Below, one piece after another: positions 8,076 through 17,726 of a stretch of 64,000 nt of DNA. The stretch spans positions 1,461,705 through 1,525,704 of the forward strand of contig NZ_LGUE01000001.1 in NCBI RefSeq assembly GCF_001274775.1, read 5' to 3'. Both the position numbers and the translations under genes were made by a program. Numbering within the stretch: the first letter of the stretch is position 1; every line of letters starts with the position of its first letter. Origin of the DNA: Rossellomorea marisflavi (GTDB lineage: Bacteria; Bacillota; Bacilli; Bacillales; Bacillaceae_B). Under the pieces are notes generated by a model, which searched no databases, had not been told where the DNA came from, and saw only the letters and a program-made list of their open reading frames with translations.

Positions 8076-10820
8076 TCATTTATTCCTGCGGTTTTTGGCC
8101 TCGAGCAGCCTTTTCATCCTGTCAGGATCATGATGGACTTGCGGTTTCGGTTTGGATTTGGTTGGAGGCTCCGGTTCATTCTGCATGACAGGCACGCGTG
8201 CCTCTCTTCTTGAATGCGTCTCATTCAGGACTTTGGCGGACCTTCCTCCCGGTGTTTCCGGTTTATCATTCTTCGGAACCTTCCTCCCGCGTCTTTCTCC
8301 GAGTGCGGCTAAGGCAACAGGCAAACCAAATCGTCGAAGTGCTACCTCCGCAAAGAAGAACAGGAATGCTACGAGAATGAGGAACGTCCGAATGGACTGT
8401 TCATTGTATGGTCGATCGTTCATAGATCTGAACGCGTCTATTCCCGAATCGTACGTCTTTCCTCCGGTCTCCTTTACTATGGCTTCCACTGACCTGACCG
8501 ATCCCCCCTGATAGGAATACTCCTCTGAATAAGGGACGGCAAAGCCGGTTTCATACGCCTGATTCCGGGCTTGATCTCCGATGCTCATGCTGTATACCCC
8601 TGGCGATAGCCTATCATCGAATTCCACTTCGTGAACGCCCGGTGAAAGGATCCTTGAGGTGGCTTCTACCTGCTTCCCATCCTCAGTCAACACAGAGACG
8701 GTCAAAGGCATGGTCCCGCTATCAGGCGAAGTGAGAAGGAGATTTGTCTTCTCACCACTCCCGTCCAACTCGATAGAATAGGGACTAGATTGGATACTCG
8801 GGAACGAACGTGTAACCAATTGGTTGATGAACTCCGGCCATCCTTTCCACGATGCAAAATCGCCCGCCCACTGCCCCTTTGTGTCAGAGGTGAAGGCAAA
8901 GGTGTTTCCCAGCCCGTACCTCCACGTGGCGAGGATAGGGTCTTTCTTGTCGCTCGCCAATTCCACCTGCGCAGAATCCTTGGGGCTGGTGGCGATGTAG
9001 GCATTCATCCGGGGCATACCACCCTCGAAAAGCTTTTGCCATTTGCTTGACTGGATGGAAGGGAAAAATGGCTGATCCTCAATATAAGTCCTAGTCGTGA
9101 TCACCGTCTCCCTGGTGAGGATGCTTGGAATGACCGATGCATCGACCACATCGTAGAACCGGCCGTTCCCCATCTGTGAGAGATCCTCCAACAGATACCT
9201 GTCTGCATCTGAACCGATGGCCACACTGGAAAGGGTGACACCCTTAGAAAACCCACCTTCGATCAGGGAATCATAATCGCCCCCTGCCGCCGACTGCCCA
9301 TCTGTCAGGAGGATGATATGCTTCCTCTTCAGCGGCTTGTCTTGCAGGCTCACATACGCCTCTTCAAGGGATGGATAGATATTCGTCCCCCCACCTGGTG
9401 AAATGGTACGTATTTTCTCTTCCGCTTTCTTCCGGTCCTTGATCGGTTCGGTCGGGACGATCTCCCACGGCCTATCATCGAATGCGAGGACACCCAGGGT
9501 GTCTTTTTCCCTCAAGAGGGAAACAGTCCTTGCGGCAGCTTCCTTCGCAAGGGAGAGCTTCTGTCCATCCATGCTTCCTGAGCGGTCGATGACGAGGACC
9601 AGCCCCAGTGAAGGAAGTTCTTTTTTTCCCTTGACCTCCATGTCAACGGGCAAGAGCTTTTCAATCGGTGTCTTGAAGTAACCACCCAGCGCAAAGCTTT
9701 TGTCCCCTCCAAACATGATGAATCCCCGGCCGAATTCTTTCACGGCTTGCTCCATCAGGTTCATTTTCTCTTCGGGTATATCCGTGGCAGCGACATTGTC
9801 AAATAAAATCGTTTGATAATCAAGATAGGAGCTGAGTTTGTCGGGAAGCTGTGAGGATTGAAGTGCCTCGACCCTGAATCCCGCAGACTTCAACTGTTCC
9901 TCCAACTTACTCTTCTTCCCGTCTTCATGGACGAGGAGAACGAGGGGATCCCCTTCGGCCCTCGCTATGGAACTCAGCAGGTTATTCTCCGGTCTTACAT
10001 CGGTATCCGAGTAGATTTCTGCTCGATAGACGAGCATTCCTGTCTGGTCAACCGTATGTTGGAACTCGAATTCATTGTTGCCCTCTTGTACTTTGACCTG
10101 CTTTCTAGCAATCTTATTCCCGTTAAGGTCTAGCTGCAGGTCTACGCTTGTCTGGGTGGTACTGTGGAGCGTGACACTCACAGTCGCCTCCTCCCCTTTA
10201 TATTGTAAGGAAGGGGAGTTGACGGATGTCACGGCTACGTCCTCTTGCTTATTGGAAGAACGCTTTACCCAATCCACCTCGATTCCATTGTCCTTCAGTT
10301 TAGGGATGATATCCTCGCCGGCTCCAAGGGTTTCGATTCCATCGCTGTAGAGGACGATCCTTCCCCCATTGGATGAGCCCAATAGATTCGAGGCATACTC
10401 GAGGCCGTTCTGAATATTCGTTTCGTCTTCTCCGACTTCCCCCGAGAACCCGGGTACTTCACTTTCCTTGGAAGAAAGACTTTGTTCAAGTGCTGCCCCC
10501 TTGGCAAATGAGACGATACCATAAGCATCAGTTTCATTTTTCTTCGTAACCTGATCTTCGATGGCAGCCATCATGTCATCAGCGCTATCGTTAATTGATG
10601 CAGAACGATCAGCAAGGAATATTACATTCTTCCCTTTTTGGGGCAGCGTCAGATAGGGATCCGTCAAGGCTGTGATCAACAGCAGAAACGTCAGGCACCT
10701 GATGATCATGATCAGCCGCTTCTCTTTGTTGAACCTTCCTTGCTTAACAAACAGATACAGGACAGCGATAACAGGGAGAACCAGTAAAAACCATAATGGC
10801 TCATGAATGGAGATTCCCAC
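8076..10820 (-). CDS. Large membrane protein with two VWA domains and a glutamine-amidotransferase-like domain
   Basis: Last gene of the eight-gene operon (914 residues). Order seen: two N-terminal membrane helices (about 8-25 and 37-53); a first VWA domain with DRSAS (71-75), T134 and D160; a beta-rich stretch (200-285); a segment like class I amidotransferase folds (295-400, with FGGDKSF); a second VWA with DRSGSMDG (412-419), GGGTN and LLTDGQS; another beta-rich region; and a C-terminal helix near residue 835 followed by a basic Pro-rich tail. Both VWA domains keep the DxSxS...T...D metal site. Proteins of this layout accompany MoxR ATPases; their role is unknown, probably a membrane-anchored, metal-dependent binding scaffold. 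It overlaps the preceding gene by 20 bases. Confidence 0.8.
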   Translation of the reverse strand: MGISIHEPLWFLLVLPVIAVLYLFVKQGRFNKEKRLIMIIRCLTFLLLITALTDPYLTLPQKGKNVIFLADRSASINDSADDMMAAIEDQVTKKNETDAYGIVSFAKGAALEQSLSSKESEVPGFSGEVGEDETNIQNGLEYASNLLGSSNGGRIVLYSDGIETLGAGEDIIPKLKDNGIEVDWVKRSSNKQEDVAVTSVNSPSLQYKGEEATVSVTLHSTTQTSVDLQLDLNGNKIARKQVKVQEGNNEFEFQHTVDQTGMLVYRAEIYSDTDVRPENNLLSSIARAEGDPLVLLVHEDGKKSKLEEQLKSAGFRVEALQSSQLPDKLSSYLDYQTILFDNVAATDIPEEKMNLMEQAVKEFGRGFIMFGGDKSFALGGYFKTPIEKLLPVDMEVKGKKELPSLGLVLVIDRSGSMDGQKLSLAKEAAARTVSLLREKDTLGVLAFDDRPWEIVPTEPIKDRKKAEEKIRTISPGGGTNIYPSLEEAYVSLQDKPLKRKHIILLTDGQSAAGGDYDSLIEGGFSKGVTLSSVAIGSDADRYLLEDLSQMGNGRFYDVVDASVIPSILTRETVITTRTYIEDQPFFPSIQSSKWQKLFEGGMPRMNAYIATSPKDSAQVELASDKKDPILATWRYGLGNTFAFTSDTKGQWAGDFASWKGWPEFINQLVTRSFPSIQSSPYSIELDGSGEKTNLLLTSPDSGTMPLTVSVLTEDGKQVEATSRILSPGVHEVEFDDRLSPGVYSMSIGDQARNQAYETGFAVPYSEEYSYQGGSVRSVEAIVKETGGKTYDSGIDAFRSMNDRPYNEQSIRTFLILVAFLFFFAEVALRRFGLPVALAALGERRGRKVPKNDKPETPGGRSAKVLNETHSRREARVPVMQNEPEPPTKSKPKPQVHHDPDRMKRLLEAKNRRNK

Positions 10821-12540
10821 GTCTATACACCTCCCACTCTATGAATAAGAAAAGGACGGCCAGCGCCAGAAACCAGGAAGTGATGGAAGAAGGAGCACTT
10901 TTTTCTTCCACTCCCTTTCCACTCATGGTGAACGATTCCCCTTTTCCAATTATTTTTTCTCTATCATCAATGCTTACAGAAAAATATTTCACATCCTGGC
11001 CACGAACAGCCTGGTAGATTCCAGGTTCGATTGGTGCAGTGAAGGTGGTGCCCATTTCCCACTCACCGATGTAATCCTGGTTCATGCTGTAGAGATCCCA
11101 TGTACCCTCTGTCTGGAGGGTCCGTCTTTCACCCGGCAGGAAGTTTCCGATCACCTGCTGATTATCACCCAAGTAATGATAGACATTGTATAAAAAAATC
11201 GGAAAGCCTGGGTATAGCGGAAAGTCTGAATCCTTCACCTGAAAATTCATCAGGACCATCTTTTTGCCTTTTATTTCACCGGCTTGCAGGAGGGGAACAC
11301 CATCTTGCTCCGCAATCGTCGAAAGTCCGGAGATGTCGTGGTCCATCGCTTTTTCCACAAAGATTTTTTCAACATCGGCATAGCGAAGCAAGGGATGATC
11401 CGACTTCGAAGAGACCGTCCCCCCTATCTTCCTTCCCTTTTCTGCTTCATCCGGGACGACCAGGACCGGCAACCCAGTTTGTTCTGCATCCTGTGATGAG
11501 GCGATTAAGATTCCATTATCATCAAGGATGGATGCTTCTTCCACTGTATTCACATCCATTCCCAATGCCTGGAATCCTTTGATGATGAACGGATTGATGT
11601 CTCCCATCGCATAAATTACAGGAGACGAACTCATATTAAGTGCCGTCATGATATTATCATCATGAAAATCATCGTCAACACGGATTTCAGCGGAATACGT
11701 TTCTTCCAGAGGAAAACCTGAAAGCGGGATAGTGACGTCTTCCCCAGAGGGAATGGTCACGGGCTCCTGATGGACGACGTTCGATCCCCCATGGATGATC
11801 AGCGTCCCCTTCCGGTCTTCCCCACCTTGATTTGAAATGGTTACAACACCATCCATCTTTCCCCCGTTCTCCTTGATACCAAAGCTTCTGATACTAATAT
11901 TGACGGGATTCTCGATCATCTTATGTGCCGTGATCGTGGCATCCGTTCGAAGGTCTTTAAACATGCTTTTTGTAACAGCATCACTGAAGAGATGGACGTC
12001 CCCGGCTCCTGCAAGGGCAAGTGCCATCTGAATGGCCTTTTGCATGTTCTCGTGATCATTGCTCATGTCCAGCTCGTTCAATGCTTTCAAGGACGTCCGT
12101 TTATTCTCCTCTTCGGATATGACTGTCGTAATGTTCTTCCCAACGCCAAGGATCGTCACGGGGCCTCCAGCTTCCTTAATTACACCCTCTGCTCCCTTCT
12201 TGGCAAGATCAAACTGGGTGACTCCACCCTCCATCGCTTTCATGGAAGTGGATGTATCCATGAGGATGACTGTGGGACCCGTGGTCCCTGAAAAGCTGGT
12301 CAGATAGGGTTTCATCAGTGAAAAGATAAGCAAGGTTAGAATAAGAAGCTGCAGGAACAGCAAGAGATTCCGCTGAAGTTTATGGAACCAGGGTGATGAT
12401 TGCCACTCGTTCATCGCTTGATTCCACAATAGATTCGATGATACGACTTTCATGTCGTAACGCTTCCTGAAGAAGTACATGAGGACAACAGCGATCAGAA
12501 ACAGCCCCATCAGGGCATAGAACGGATATTGAATGCCCAT
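10801..12540 (-). CDS. BatA-like VWA membrane protein
   Basis: 579 residues with the BatA/aerotolerance layout: a short N-terminal helix (5-23), a juxtamembrane loop, a second helix (58-75), then a VWA domain starting VILMDTSTSM with the DxSxS metal site at D95-S99. A long beta-rich middle follows, with a C-terminal helix (about 552-569) and a basic end. Such proteins are found next to MoxR and DUF58 genes and are thought to form membrane-bound partners of the MoxR ATPase; this is family knowledge and not shown here. The ATG at 12540 lies 5 bases after the DUF58 stop. Confidence 0.8.
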   Translation of the reverse strand: MGIQYPFYALMGLFLIAVVLMYFFRKRYDMKVVSSNLLWNQAMNEWQSSPWFHKLQRNLLLFLQLLILTLLIFSLMKPYLTSFSGTTGPTVILMDTSTSMKAMEGGVTQFDLAKKGAEGVIKEAGGPVTILGVGKNITTVISEEENKRTSLKALNELDMSNDHENMQKAIQMALALAGAGDVHLFSDAVTKSMFKDLRTDATITAHKMIENPVNISIRSFGIKENGGKMDGVVTISNQGGEDRKGTLIIHGGSNVVHQEPVTIPSGEDVTIPLSGFPLEETYSAEIRVDDDFHDDNIMTALNMSSSPVIYAMGDINPFIIKGFQALGMDVNTVEEASILDDNGILIASSQDAEQTGLPVLVVPDEAEKGRKIGGTVSSKSDHPLLRYADVEKIFVEKAMDHDISGLSTIAEQDGVPLLQAGEIKGKKMVLMNFQVKDSDFPLYPGFPIFLYNVYHYLGDNQQVIGNFLPGERRTLQTEGTWDLYSMNQDYIGEWEMGTTFTAPIEPGIYQAVRGQDVKYFSVSIDDREKIIGKGESFTMSGKGVEEKSAPSSITSWFLALAVLFLFIEWEVYRRGNLHS

Positions 12541-12544
12541 GCCC

Positions 12545-13426
12545 TCACCTCACCATTCCGGACATCTTCAGATCCTTCAGCACCATTTCATTGACCGGCT
12601 GCGAAGAAATGAGGGTCCTATATGTAAAGCCATAGCGCTTGCACTCCCGTTGGATTGCCTCGTTGTGCGTATGAAGGGTTTCAAGGTAGCGATCGATGAC
12701 AGAATGCTGAAAGGATACATCAATCTCTTCACCCCGCTCACTGTCCTTCAGCTTCCAGTCACCTGTATAAGGTGGGGAAATCTCGTCTTCATGGAGGAGT
12801 TGGATGAAATATACCCTTTCCTTCTTGGAAGATAGCCACTTCAATGCTTCGATTATGTCTGACAGAGGTTCAAGCGCATCCGTGATCAATACGGTGACAG
12901 AGCTCTTTGACCGCTGCCTTCCTTTCAGGGAACGCATGAACGGGTTTCGACTATCCCTTTCACCTGGATCGTTCTTCACATTTCCCATGGAGTGCAGGAT
13001 ACCCTTCGCATCCCTCATGCCCTTCTTCTTCAACGGAGCTGCCTGTTGTCCCACCAAATGGAGGCTCAGACGGTCATCGGAGGAGAGGATCATATAAGCA
13101 AGGGAAGCCGTGAGCTCCGTCGCCCGCTCCCACTTTACGGACTCGGTTCTCATTGATTCAGTACAATCCAGGTATAAGCTGATCGATACTTCCCGCTCAT
13201 CCAGATATCGCTTCACATATACTTTTTCTGTCCTTGCATAGACGTTCCAATCAATCTGTCTCACATCGTCACCGAGTTCATACATCTGATAGTCCGAGAA
13301 TTCAAGTGAACTCCCGTGCCGGGTCGATGTCCTGGCGCCTTTATGCTGACCGGTGCTGATCCGTGAAGGGTTTAACCGATGCCTTTTGAGTTGTGATAGG
13401 AATTGCGGGCTTAACATGGGCTTCAA
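12545..13426 (-). CDS. DUF58 domain protein (MoxR partner)
   Basis: A 293-residue DUF58 protein without membrane helices. The typical segment is GDDVRQIDWNVYARTEKVYVKRYLDERE, followed by a VWA-like fold starting SLYLDCTESM, in which the DxTxS replaces the strict DxSxS. It overlaps the MoxR gene by 4 bases (ATGA), a sign of translational coupling. DUF58 proteins usually act with MoxR-type AAA+ ATPases; substrate unknown. Confidence 0.85.
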   Translation of the reverse strand: MKPMLSPQFLSQLKRHRLNPSRISTGQHKGARTSTRHGSSLEFSDYQMYELGDDVRQIDWNVYARTEKVYVKRYLDEREVSISLYLDCTESMRTESVKWERATELTASLAYMILSSDDRLSLHLVGQQAAPLKKKGMRDAKGILHSMGNVKNDPGERDSRNPFMRSLKGRQRSKSSVTVLITDALEPLSDIIEALKWLSSKKERVYFIQLLHEDEISPPYTGDWKLKDSERGEEIDVSFQHSVIDRYLETLHTHNEAIQRECKRYGFTYRTLISSQPVNEMVLKDLKMSGMVR

Positions 13427-14418
13427 GAGCCTGCTCCCCTTTTGATGAGGTCCATCAGGATCTCATCTTCCTTCACATTCATTGCCTCCGCCTCGAAGTT
13501 CAATGAAATCCGATGCCTGAGCACCGGGAGGGCCGTCTGCTTGATGTCCCCGATGGAAACGTGATACCTGCCGCTGACCAATGCTCGTGCCTTCGCCATC
13601 AGGATGAGGTTTTGAAGCCCACGCGGCCCGCTTCCATATTCGATATACTGCTTGACGAGCTCTGATGAAGATTCCCGATCGGGGTGTGTCGACTCCACAA
13701 GGAAAATGGCAAAGTCCAACACTTCATCGCCTACCATGATTTCTTTTACCATTTTTTGTATAACCAGCAACTCGGCACGGTCCATGACGGATTGCAAGTG
13801 GATTTCTTCTGTCCCAGTGGTTCGTCGGACGATTTCCTTCAACTCCTCTTTTTGAGGATGGGGAACAAGTAATTTGCACATAAAGCGGTCCATTTGAGCC
13901 TCAGGTAGTGGGTATGTACCTTCGAGATCAATGGGATTTTGCGTAGCGAGAACGAAGAATGGCTTCTCAAGCTTCATCGTCTCCCCCACTACCGTCACCG
14001 TTTGTTCGGCCATCGCTTCAAGGAGGGCACTTTGTGTCTTCGGTGTGGAGCGGTTGATTTCATCCGCAAGGACCAAATGATGAAAGAGCGGACCCTTATG
14101 AAAGGTGAATGGTTCATCCTTGTCATGGCTCATCACCATGGTTCCTGTAATATCAGTCGGCATCAAATCCGGTGTGAACTGGACCCTTGAAAAACTGAGT
14201 TCCATGACGTCGGATAAGGAGCGCACAAGCATGGTCTTCCCGAGACCCGGGAGCCCTTCCAGTAGGGCATGGCCCCCGGCCAGGATCGACAATACAAGTG
14301 TGTCGATAATATCCTTCTGGCCGACGATATAACGTCCGACCTCTCTTTTTACCTGTTCAATCTTTTCAATGGCTTCTTTATAGGCCAGTTCTTTATCTGC
14401 TGCGTCCACCCTTTTCAC
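13423..14418 (-). CDS. MoxR family AAA+ ATPase
   Basis: MoxR-type AAA+ ATPase of 331 residues, predicted to be a cytoplasmic hexameric chaperone-like ATPase. Walker A is GLPGLGKT (55-62), Walker B is LVLADEINR with the MoxR-typical STPKTQSALLEAMAE, sensor 1 is FVLATQNP, and an arginine-containing QMDRF follows. It overlaps both neighbours by 4 bases. With the DUF58 and VWA proteins it forms the classic MoxR-VWA pair, expected to remodel or load metal into membrane or exported targets. A second MoxR gene lies at 42307-43239. Confidence 0.92.
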   Translation of the reverse strand: MKRVDAADKELAYKEAIEKIEQVKREVGRYIVGQKDIIDTLVLSILAGGHALLEGLPGLGKTMLVRSLSDVMELSFSRVQFTPDLMPTDITGTMVMSHDKDEPFTFHKGPLFHHLVLADEINRSTPKTQSALLEAMAEQTVTVVGETMKLEKPFFVLATQNPIDLEGTYPLPEAQMDRFMCKLLVPHPQKEELKEIVRRTTGTEEIHLQSVMDRAELLVIQKMVKEIMVGDEVLDFAIFLVESTHPDRESSSELVKQYIEYGSGPRGLQNLILMAKARALVSGRYHVSIGDIKQTALPVLRHRISLNFEAEAMNVKEDEILMDLIKRGAGS

Positions 14419-15938
14419 TCTCCCGGATCAATTTCACTAAAATAGGATTCCACCACAGATTCCAAGTCTTTAGGGATCGTCTGCCGGTCCTCACCTTTGC
14501 GGTAGGAGGAATAGTAGTCCTGGTACACTTCCTCATATGACCGTACAGAACCCCTTTTGACAGGTCCGTCAGAAGAGAATTGTTCCCCCTTCTTTCCCTT
14601 GTTAAGTATGCCTGAATCAGTCTCTGTGTTGGTATTCCCTTCCACTCGTTCTGGTATCGTCAAGAGATCTCTTGATCCCTGACCCAACCCTGCGCCCTTT
14701 CCAGAGCCGGAGCCACTGCCGCTCCCTGTGCCATTACCGGTTCCGTTACCATTTCCACTTCCACTTCCATTCGCTCCTCCACTGCCTTTGCCGCTCCCGT
14801 TTCCTGCCCCACTGCCCTTACCAGTAGCATTAGAGCCGCTTCCGGATGACGGATCTTTGGGCTCCTGATCCGATCCCGGATCGGATTGGGTACCACTCTG
14901 TTCCTGCGGTGGCTGGGAATCACCTGAATCTGCAAGCTTCATGCTTTCAAGATCTTTGTCTTCAAGGGCCGCGGCCAGTTCCGCTGCTTCCTTTGATAGA
15001 TTTTCACTCCATTTTGCGAGTGCTTGTGAATTCTTGTCAGCCCCCTCAGCCGTCTTCAATGCATCTGAAAGTGTCTTTTCCGGATCACTTCCAAGTTGTT
15101 TCTTGAGCTGTTCTAGCTGCTCATCGCTCAATGCTTTCAATTCTTTACTCAGTGCTTTTTGATCGAAGGTTTTCAGAGCTTTCGCCACTCCGTCCGCCTT
15201 CGATTGTTCGGCGATCTTCTTGAACCGTTCCACCTCACGCAAGGAAAGCTCAGCCTTTTGTTTTTTAAGGTTATTTTCTTTTACCTTTTTCATAATGGCT
15301 TTTTGCCGCTCCACCGGGTCCTTTTCTTTCTTGATTTCCTGAAGCTCCTTCGCCAACTCTTTTTTCTTAACAGAATCTTTTATTGCTTCTTGTTCCAGGC
15401 GCTTATCCGATTCTTTTGTGATTTCACTCTTTTTTTTCAATTCGGCTGCCGTTTCGAATGATGCGTGTCCCTGGGTCAGGATCAGGGCAGATCCCCCATA
15501 GAGGAGGAGGGCAGCAATCGCCAATCGGATATGGAACGACCAGTATCGGCGGCCTTGTACCTTCTCTGCATGTCTGTTCATGGCATCAAGGGCATCCCGC
15601 AGGACAAGAGGAAGCAACGGATGATTGCCTTCGAGCTCCGCATAGGCCGTGCTGATGGTGTTCTCACCTTCTGCCTCATCATATATCTTTACGCTTTGAT
15701 CAATGGTTGCCCACCTTCTGTAGAGGTGAATCACCATACAGAAAACCAGCAGGATCCACAAACCCGCCAAGTAACTCTTCCAGAATGGGAAGGGACGGAC
15801 CCATACAGCCGCTGTTATAAGCAGTGCAGGGATACTTGAACCGAACACGATCCATTGCAACTGTTCGATGAACTGTGCATACCGCAGTTTCTTTCTTAAT
15901 CGGCTCAGGTTTCGAAGGAATTGCACTTTCCCTTCCAT
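14415..15938 (-). CDS. Membrane protein with coiled coil and Gly/Ser-rich linker
   Basis: 507 residues. Two N-terminal helices (about 28-46 and 52-70) and a third (about 133-150) are followed by a long Lys/Glu-rich coiled coil (165-330). Next comes a low-complexity Gly/Ser/Asn linker (about 350-425) and an acidic C-terminus with a conserved-looking RSYEEVYQDYYSSYRKGEDRQTIP. This order resembles DUF4175-type proteins found in MoxR/VWA clusters of other bacteria. The linker DNA (about 14690-14850) is highly repetitive, so copy number may vary between strains. I do not know its function; a scaffold linking the ABC and MoxR parts is a guess. Confidence 0.72.
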   Translation of the reverse strand: MEGKVQFLRNLSRLRKKLRYAQFIEQLQWIVFGSSIPALLITAAVWVRPFPFWKSYLAGLWILLVFCMVIHLYRRWATIDQSVKIYDEAEGENTISTAYAELEGNHPLLPLVLRDALDAMNRHAEKVQGRRYWSFHIRLAIAALLLYGGSALILTQGHASFETAAELKKKSEITKESDKRLEQEAIKDSVKKKELAKELQEIKKEKDPVERQKAIMKKVKENNLKKQKAELSLREVERFKKIAEQSKADGVAKALKTFDQKALSKELKALSDEQLEQLKKQLGSDPEKTLSDALKTAEGADKNSQALAKWSENLSKEAAELAAALEDKDLESMKLADSGDSQPPQEQSGTQSDPGSDQEPKDPSSGSGSNATGKGSGAGNGSGKGSGGANGSGSGNGNGTGNGTGSGSGSGSGKGAGLGQGSRDLLTIPERVEGNTNTETDSGILNKGKKGEQFSSDGPVKRGSVRSYEEVYQDYYSSYRKGEDRQTIPKDLESVVESYFSEIDPGE

Positions 15939-15942
15939 CGGC

Positions 15943-16794
15943 TTACCCCCTTGCCCGGGTCTTCATCCGAGGACGTAATTTCCTGATGCTTCCGAACAAA
16001 GCAAGTATGGCCAGGATGCTGTATGTGATGATAAAGGATATCCACAATGGGAATGAGATGCCCGTCATGGAAAGGATTTCATCCATCATATTCGGTTCGA
16101 AATGACTATAGAGAACAATGCCCGGGTTGAACATGGCCATGAAGTAAGCGATCGGGTTTGTCGCTGGTGTACCGTTACTCGAAACGCCTGTAAGCGCCAT
16201 AGTGAGGGCAAACAGGAAAAGTGATCCCCCTACGAGGAACAAGACGCTTCCGTACGCCGTTACCATGGAGACAATCGTTTTCCGGATGATCGTGGAGAAA
16301 AAGATCCCGAATGACCCGAAAACGAATACAAGGAAAAGGCTGTAGCCGAAGATCATGAGTACATCCGTCGGTGCAACCCCTCCGAATAAGAACACGAAAC
16401 TGTATATCGGAAGGCTCGACAAGATGAGCAGTAGCAGATAGGAAACCGATGACACCAACTTACTCAGGATGATGCTTGTGGAACTTTGTTCAGTGGTGAG
16501 CAGCATGCTCAGCGTCTGTTTCTCCCTTTCTCCCGATATTAATCCCCCGGTAAGGCCGGGCGTGATGAATAGGACCAGAATGATCTGCAGGAACGATAGA
16601 ATCATGAACATCGTCCTGCTTTCGTTCGGACGGAAGTATCCGTTCATTGACATCCGGCTTTGGAAGTAGATGAAACCGATCACAACAATACTGATGGCCA
16701 TGAGGTAGCAAAAGATCCCTATGAATGATTTGAATGACCGGAACCGAAGCTTGAACTCCTTATTCAGCATCGGATTGATGAACAGTTGCTTCAT
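15943..16794 (-). CDS. ABC-2 type permease
   Basis: 283-residue membrane protein with six predicted helices, the pattern of ABC-2 permeases. The N-terminus NPMLNKEFKLRFRSFKSF and the GGLISGEREKQTLSMLLTTEQSSTSIILSK segment are typical of permeases that pair with NatA/CcmA-like ATPases. It overlaps the ATPase gene by 4 bases, so the two form one transporter. A similar permease-ATPase-amidotransferase-like trio occurs in gliding-type GldAFG systems; whether that similarity means more than shared folds is unknown. Confidence 0.85.
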   Translation of the reverse strand: MKQLFINPMLNKEFKLRFRSFKSFIGIFCYLMAISIVVIGFIYFQSRMSMNGYFRPNESRTMFMILSFLQIILVLFITPGLTGGLISGEREKQTLSMLLTTEQSSTSIILSKLVSSVSYLLLLILSSLPIYSFVFLFGGVAPTDVLMIFGYSLFLVFVFGSFGIFFSTIIRKTIVSMVTAYGSVLFLVGGSLFLFALTMALTGVSSNGTPATNPIAYFMAMFNPGIVLYSHFEPNMMDEILSMTGISFPLWISFIITYSILAILALFGSIRKLRPRMKTRARG

Positions 16795-17726
16795 GACGGC
16801 TTCACCCCTTTCGTGATTTCCATGAAGACATCTTCAAGATCCGTTTCCGTCTCCTTGAAGCTGACGACCGCAACCCCATTCAATATCGCCAATCGGAGCA
16901 GCTCGGCCTGCTGCACTTCGGAACCTTTATAGAGGAATTTGATCGTCTTCTTCTCTTCATCCATTTCAAGGCTCGATAGATTCGGATCATCTTCAAAAAA
17001 AGAGGCAGCTGATTCAAGCATCCCCCTTACCTTCACCTCGATGATTTTTTCCGCCTCCAATTGCTGCTGGATGTCTGCGACGGAGCCATGCGCCACTAGC
17101 TTCCCATTATCGATGACGCCGATTTCATCACACATCTCGGCAAGTTCAGGAAGGATATGTGAAGAGATAAGGATGGTTTTGCCCATTTTCTTCAACTCTC
17201 TTAAAATCTCACGCATCTCGACCCTTGCCCTCGGGTCCAGCCCGGAAGCCGGTTCATCGAGAATCAGCACTTCAGGATCATGGATGAGGCACCTGGCAAG
17301 GCACAGCCTCTGCTTCATCCCCCTGGAGAGTTCATCCACATAGGAATCCTTCTTATGAGTAAGATTCACAAGTTCCAGAAGCTGAGGAATGAGGGCCTCC
17401 CTCTCCTCGGCCGGAATCTTGTAGCTCGCACCGTAAAAGTCGAGGTATTCTTCTGCCTTCAACTGATCATAAACCCCGAAGAAATCCGGCATATATCCGA
17501 TTTGACGCCTGACCAACTTCGGTTCTTCACATACATCAAAGCCATTCACTGTCGCCCTTCCCGACGTCGGTGCAAGAAGGGTTGCCAGAATGGAAAATGT
17601 CGTAGACTTCCCTGCCCCGTTCTGACCGACAAAACCAAATACCGTCCCTTTTCCAATACTCAGGGTAAGTCCGTCCAGCGCTTGAAAGGAGCCATATGAT
17701 TTTGATAGGTTCATAAGTTCAATCAT
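16791..17726 (-). CDS. ABC transporter ATP-binding protein
   Basis: 311-residue ATPase with Walker A VGQNGAGKST, the Q-loop region GYMPDFFGVYDQL, signature LSRGMKQRL, Walker B VLILDEPASGLDPRAR and switch His ISSHILPEL. The C-terminal about 90 residues form an extra domain as in NatA/GldA-like ATPases. It overlaps the permease by 4 bases and the large membrane protein gene by 4 bases. Confidence 0.92.
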   Translation of the reverse strand: MIELMNLSKSYGSFQALDGLTLSIGKGTVFGFVGQNGAGKSTTFSILATLLAPTSGRATVNGFDVCEEPKLVRRQIGYMPDFFGVYDQLKAEEYLDFYGASYKIPAEEREALIPQLLELVNLTHKKDSYVDELSRGMKQRLCLARCLIHDPEVLILDEPASGLDPRARVEMREILRELKKMGKTILISSHILPELAEMCDEIGVIDNGKLVAHGSVADIQQQLEAEKIIEVKVRGMLESAASFFEDDPNLSSLEMDEEKKTIKFLYKGSEVQQAELLRLAILNGVAVVSFKETETDLEDVFMEITKGVKPS

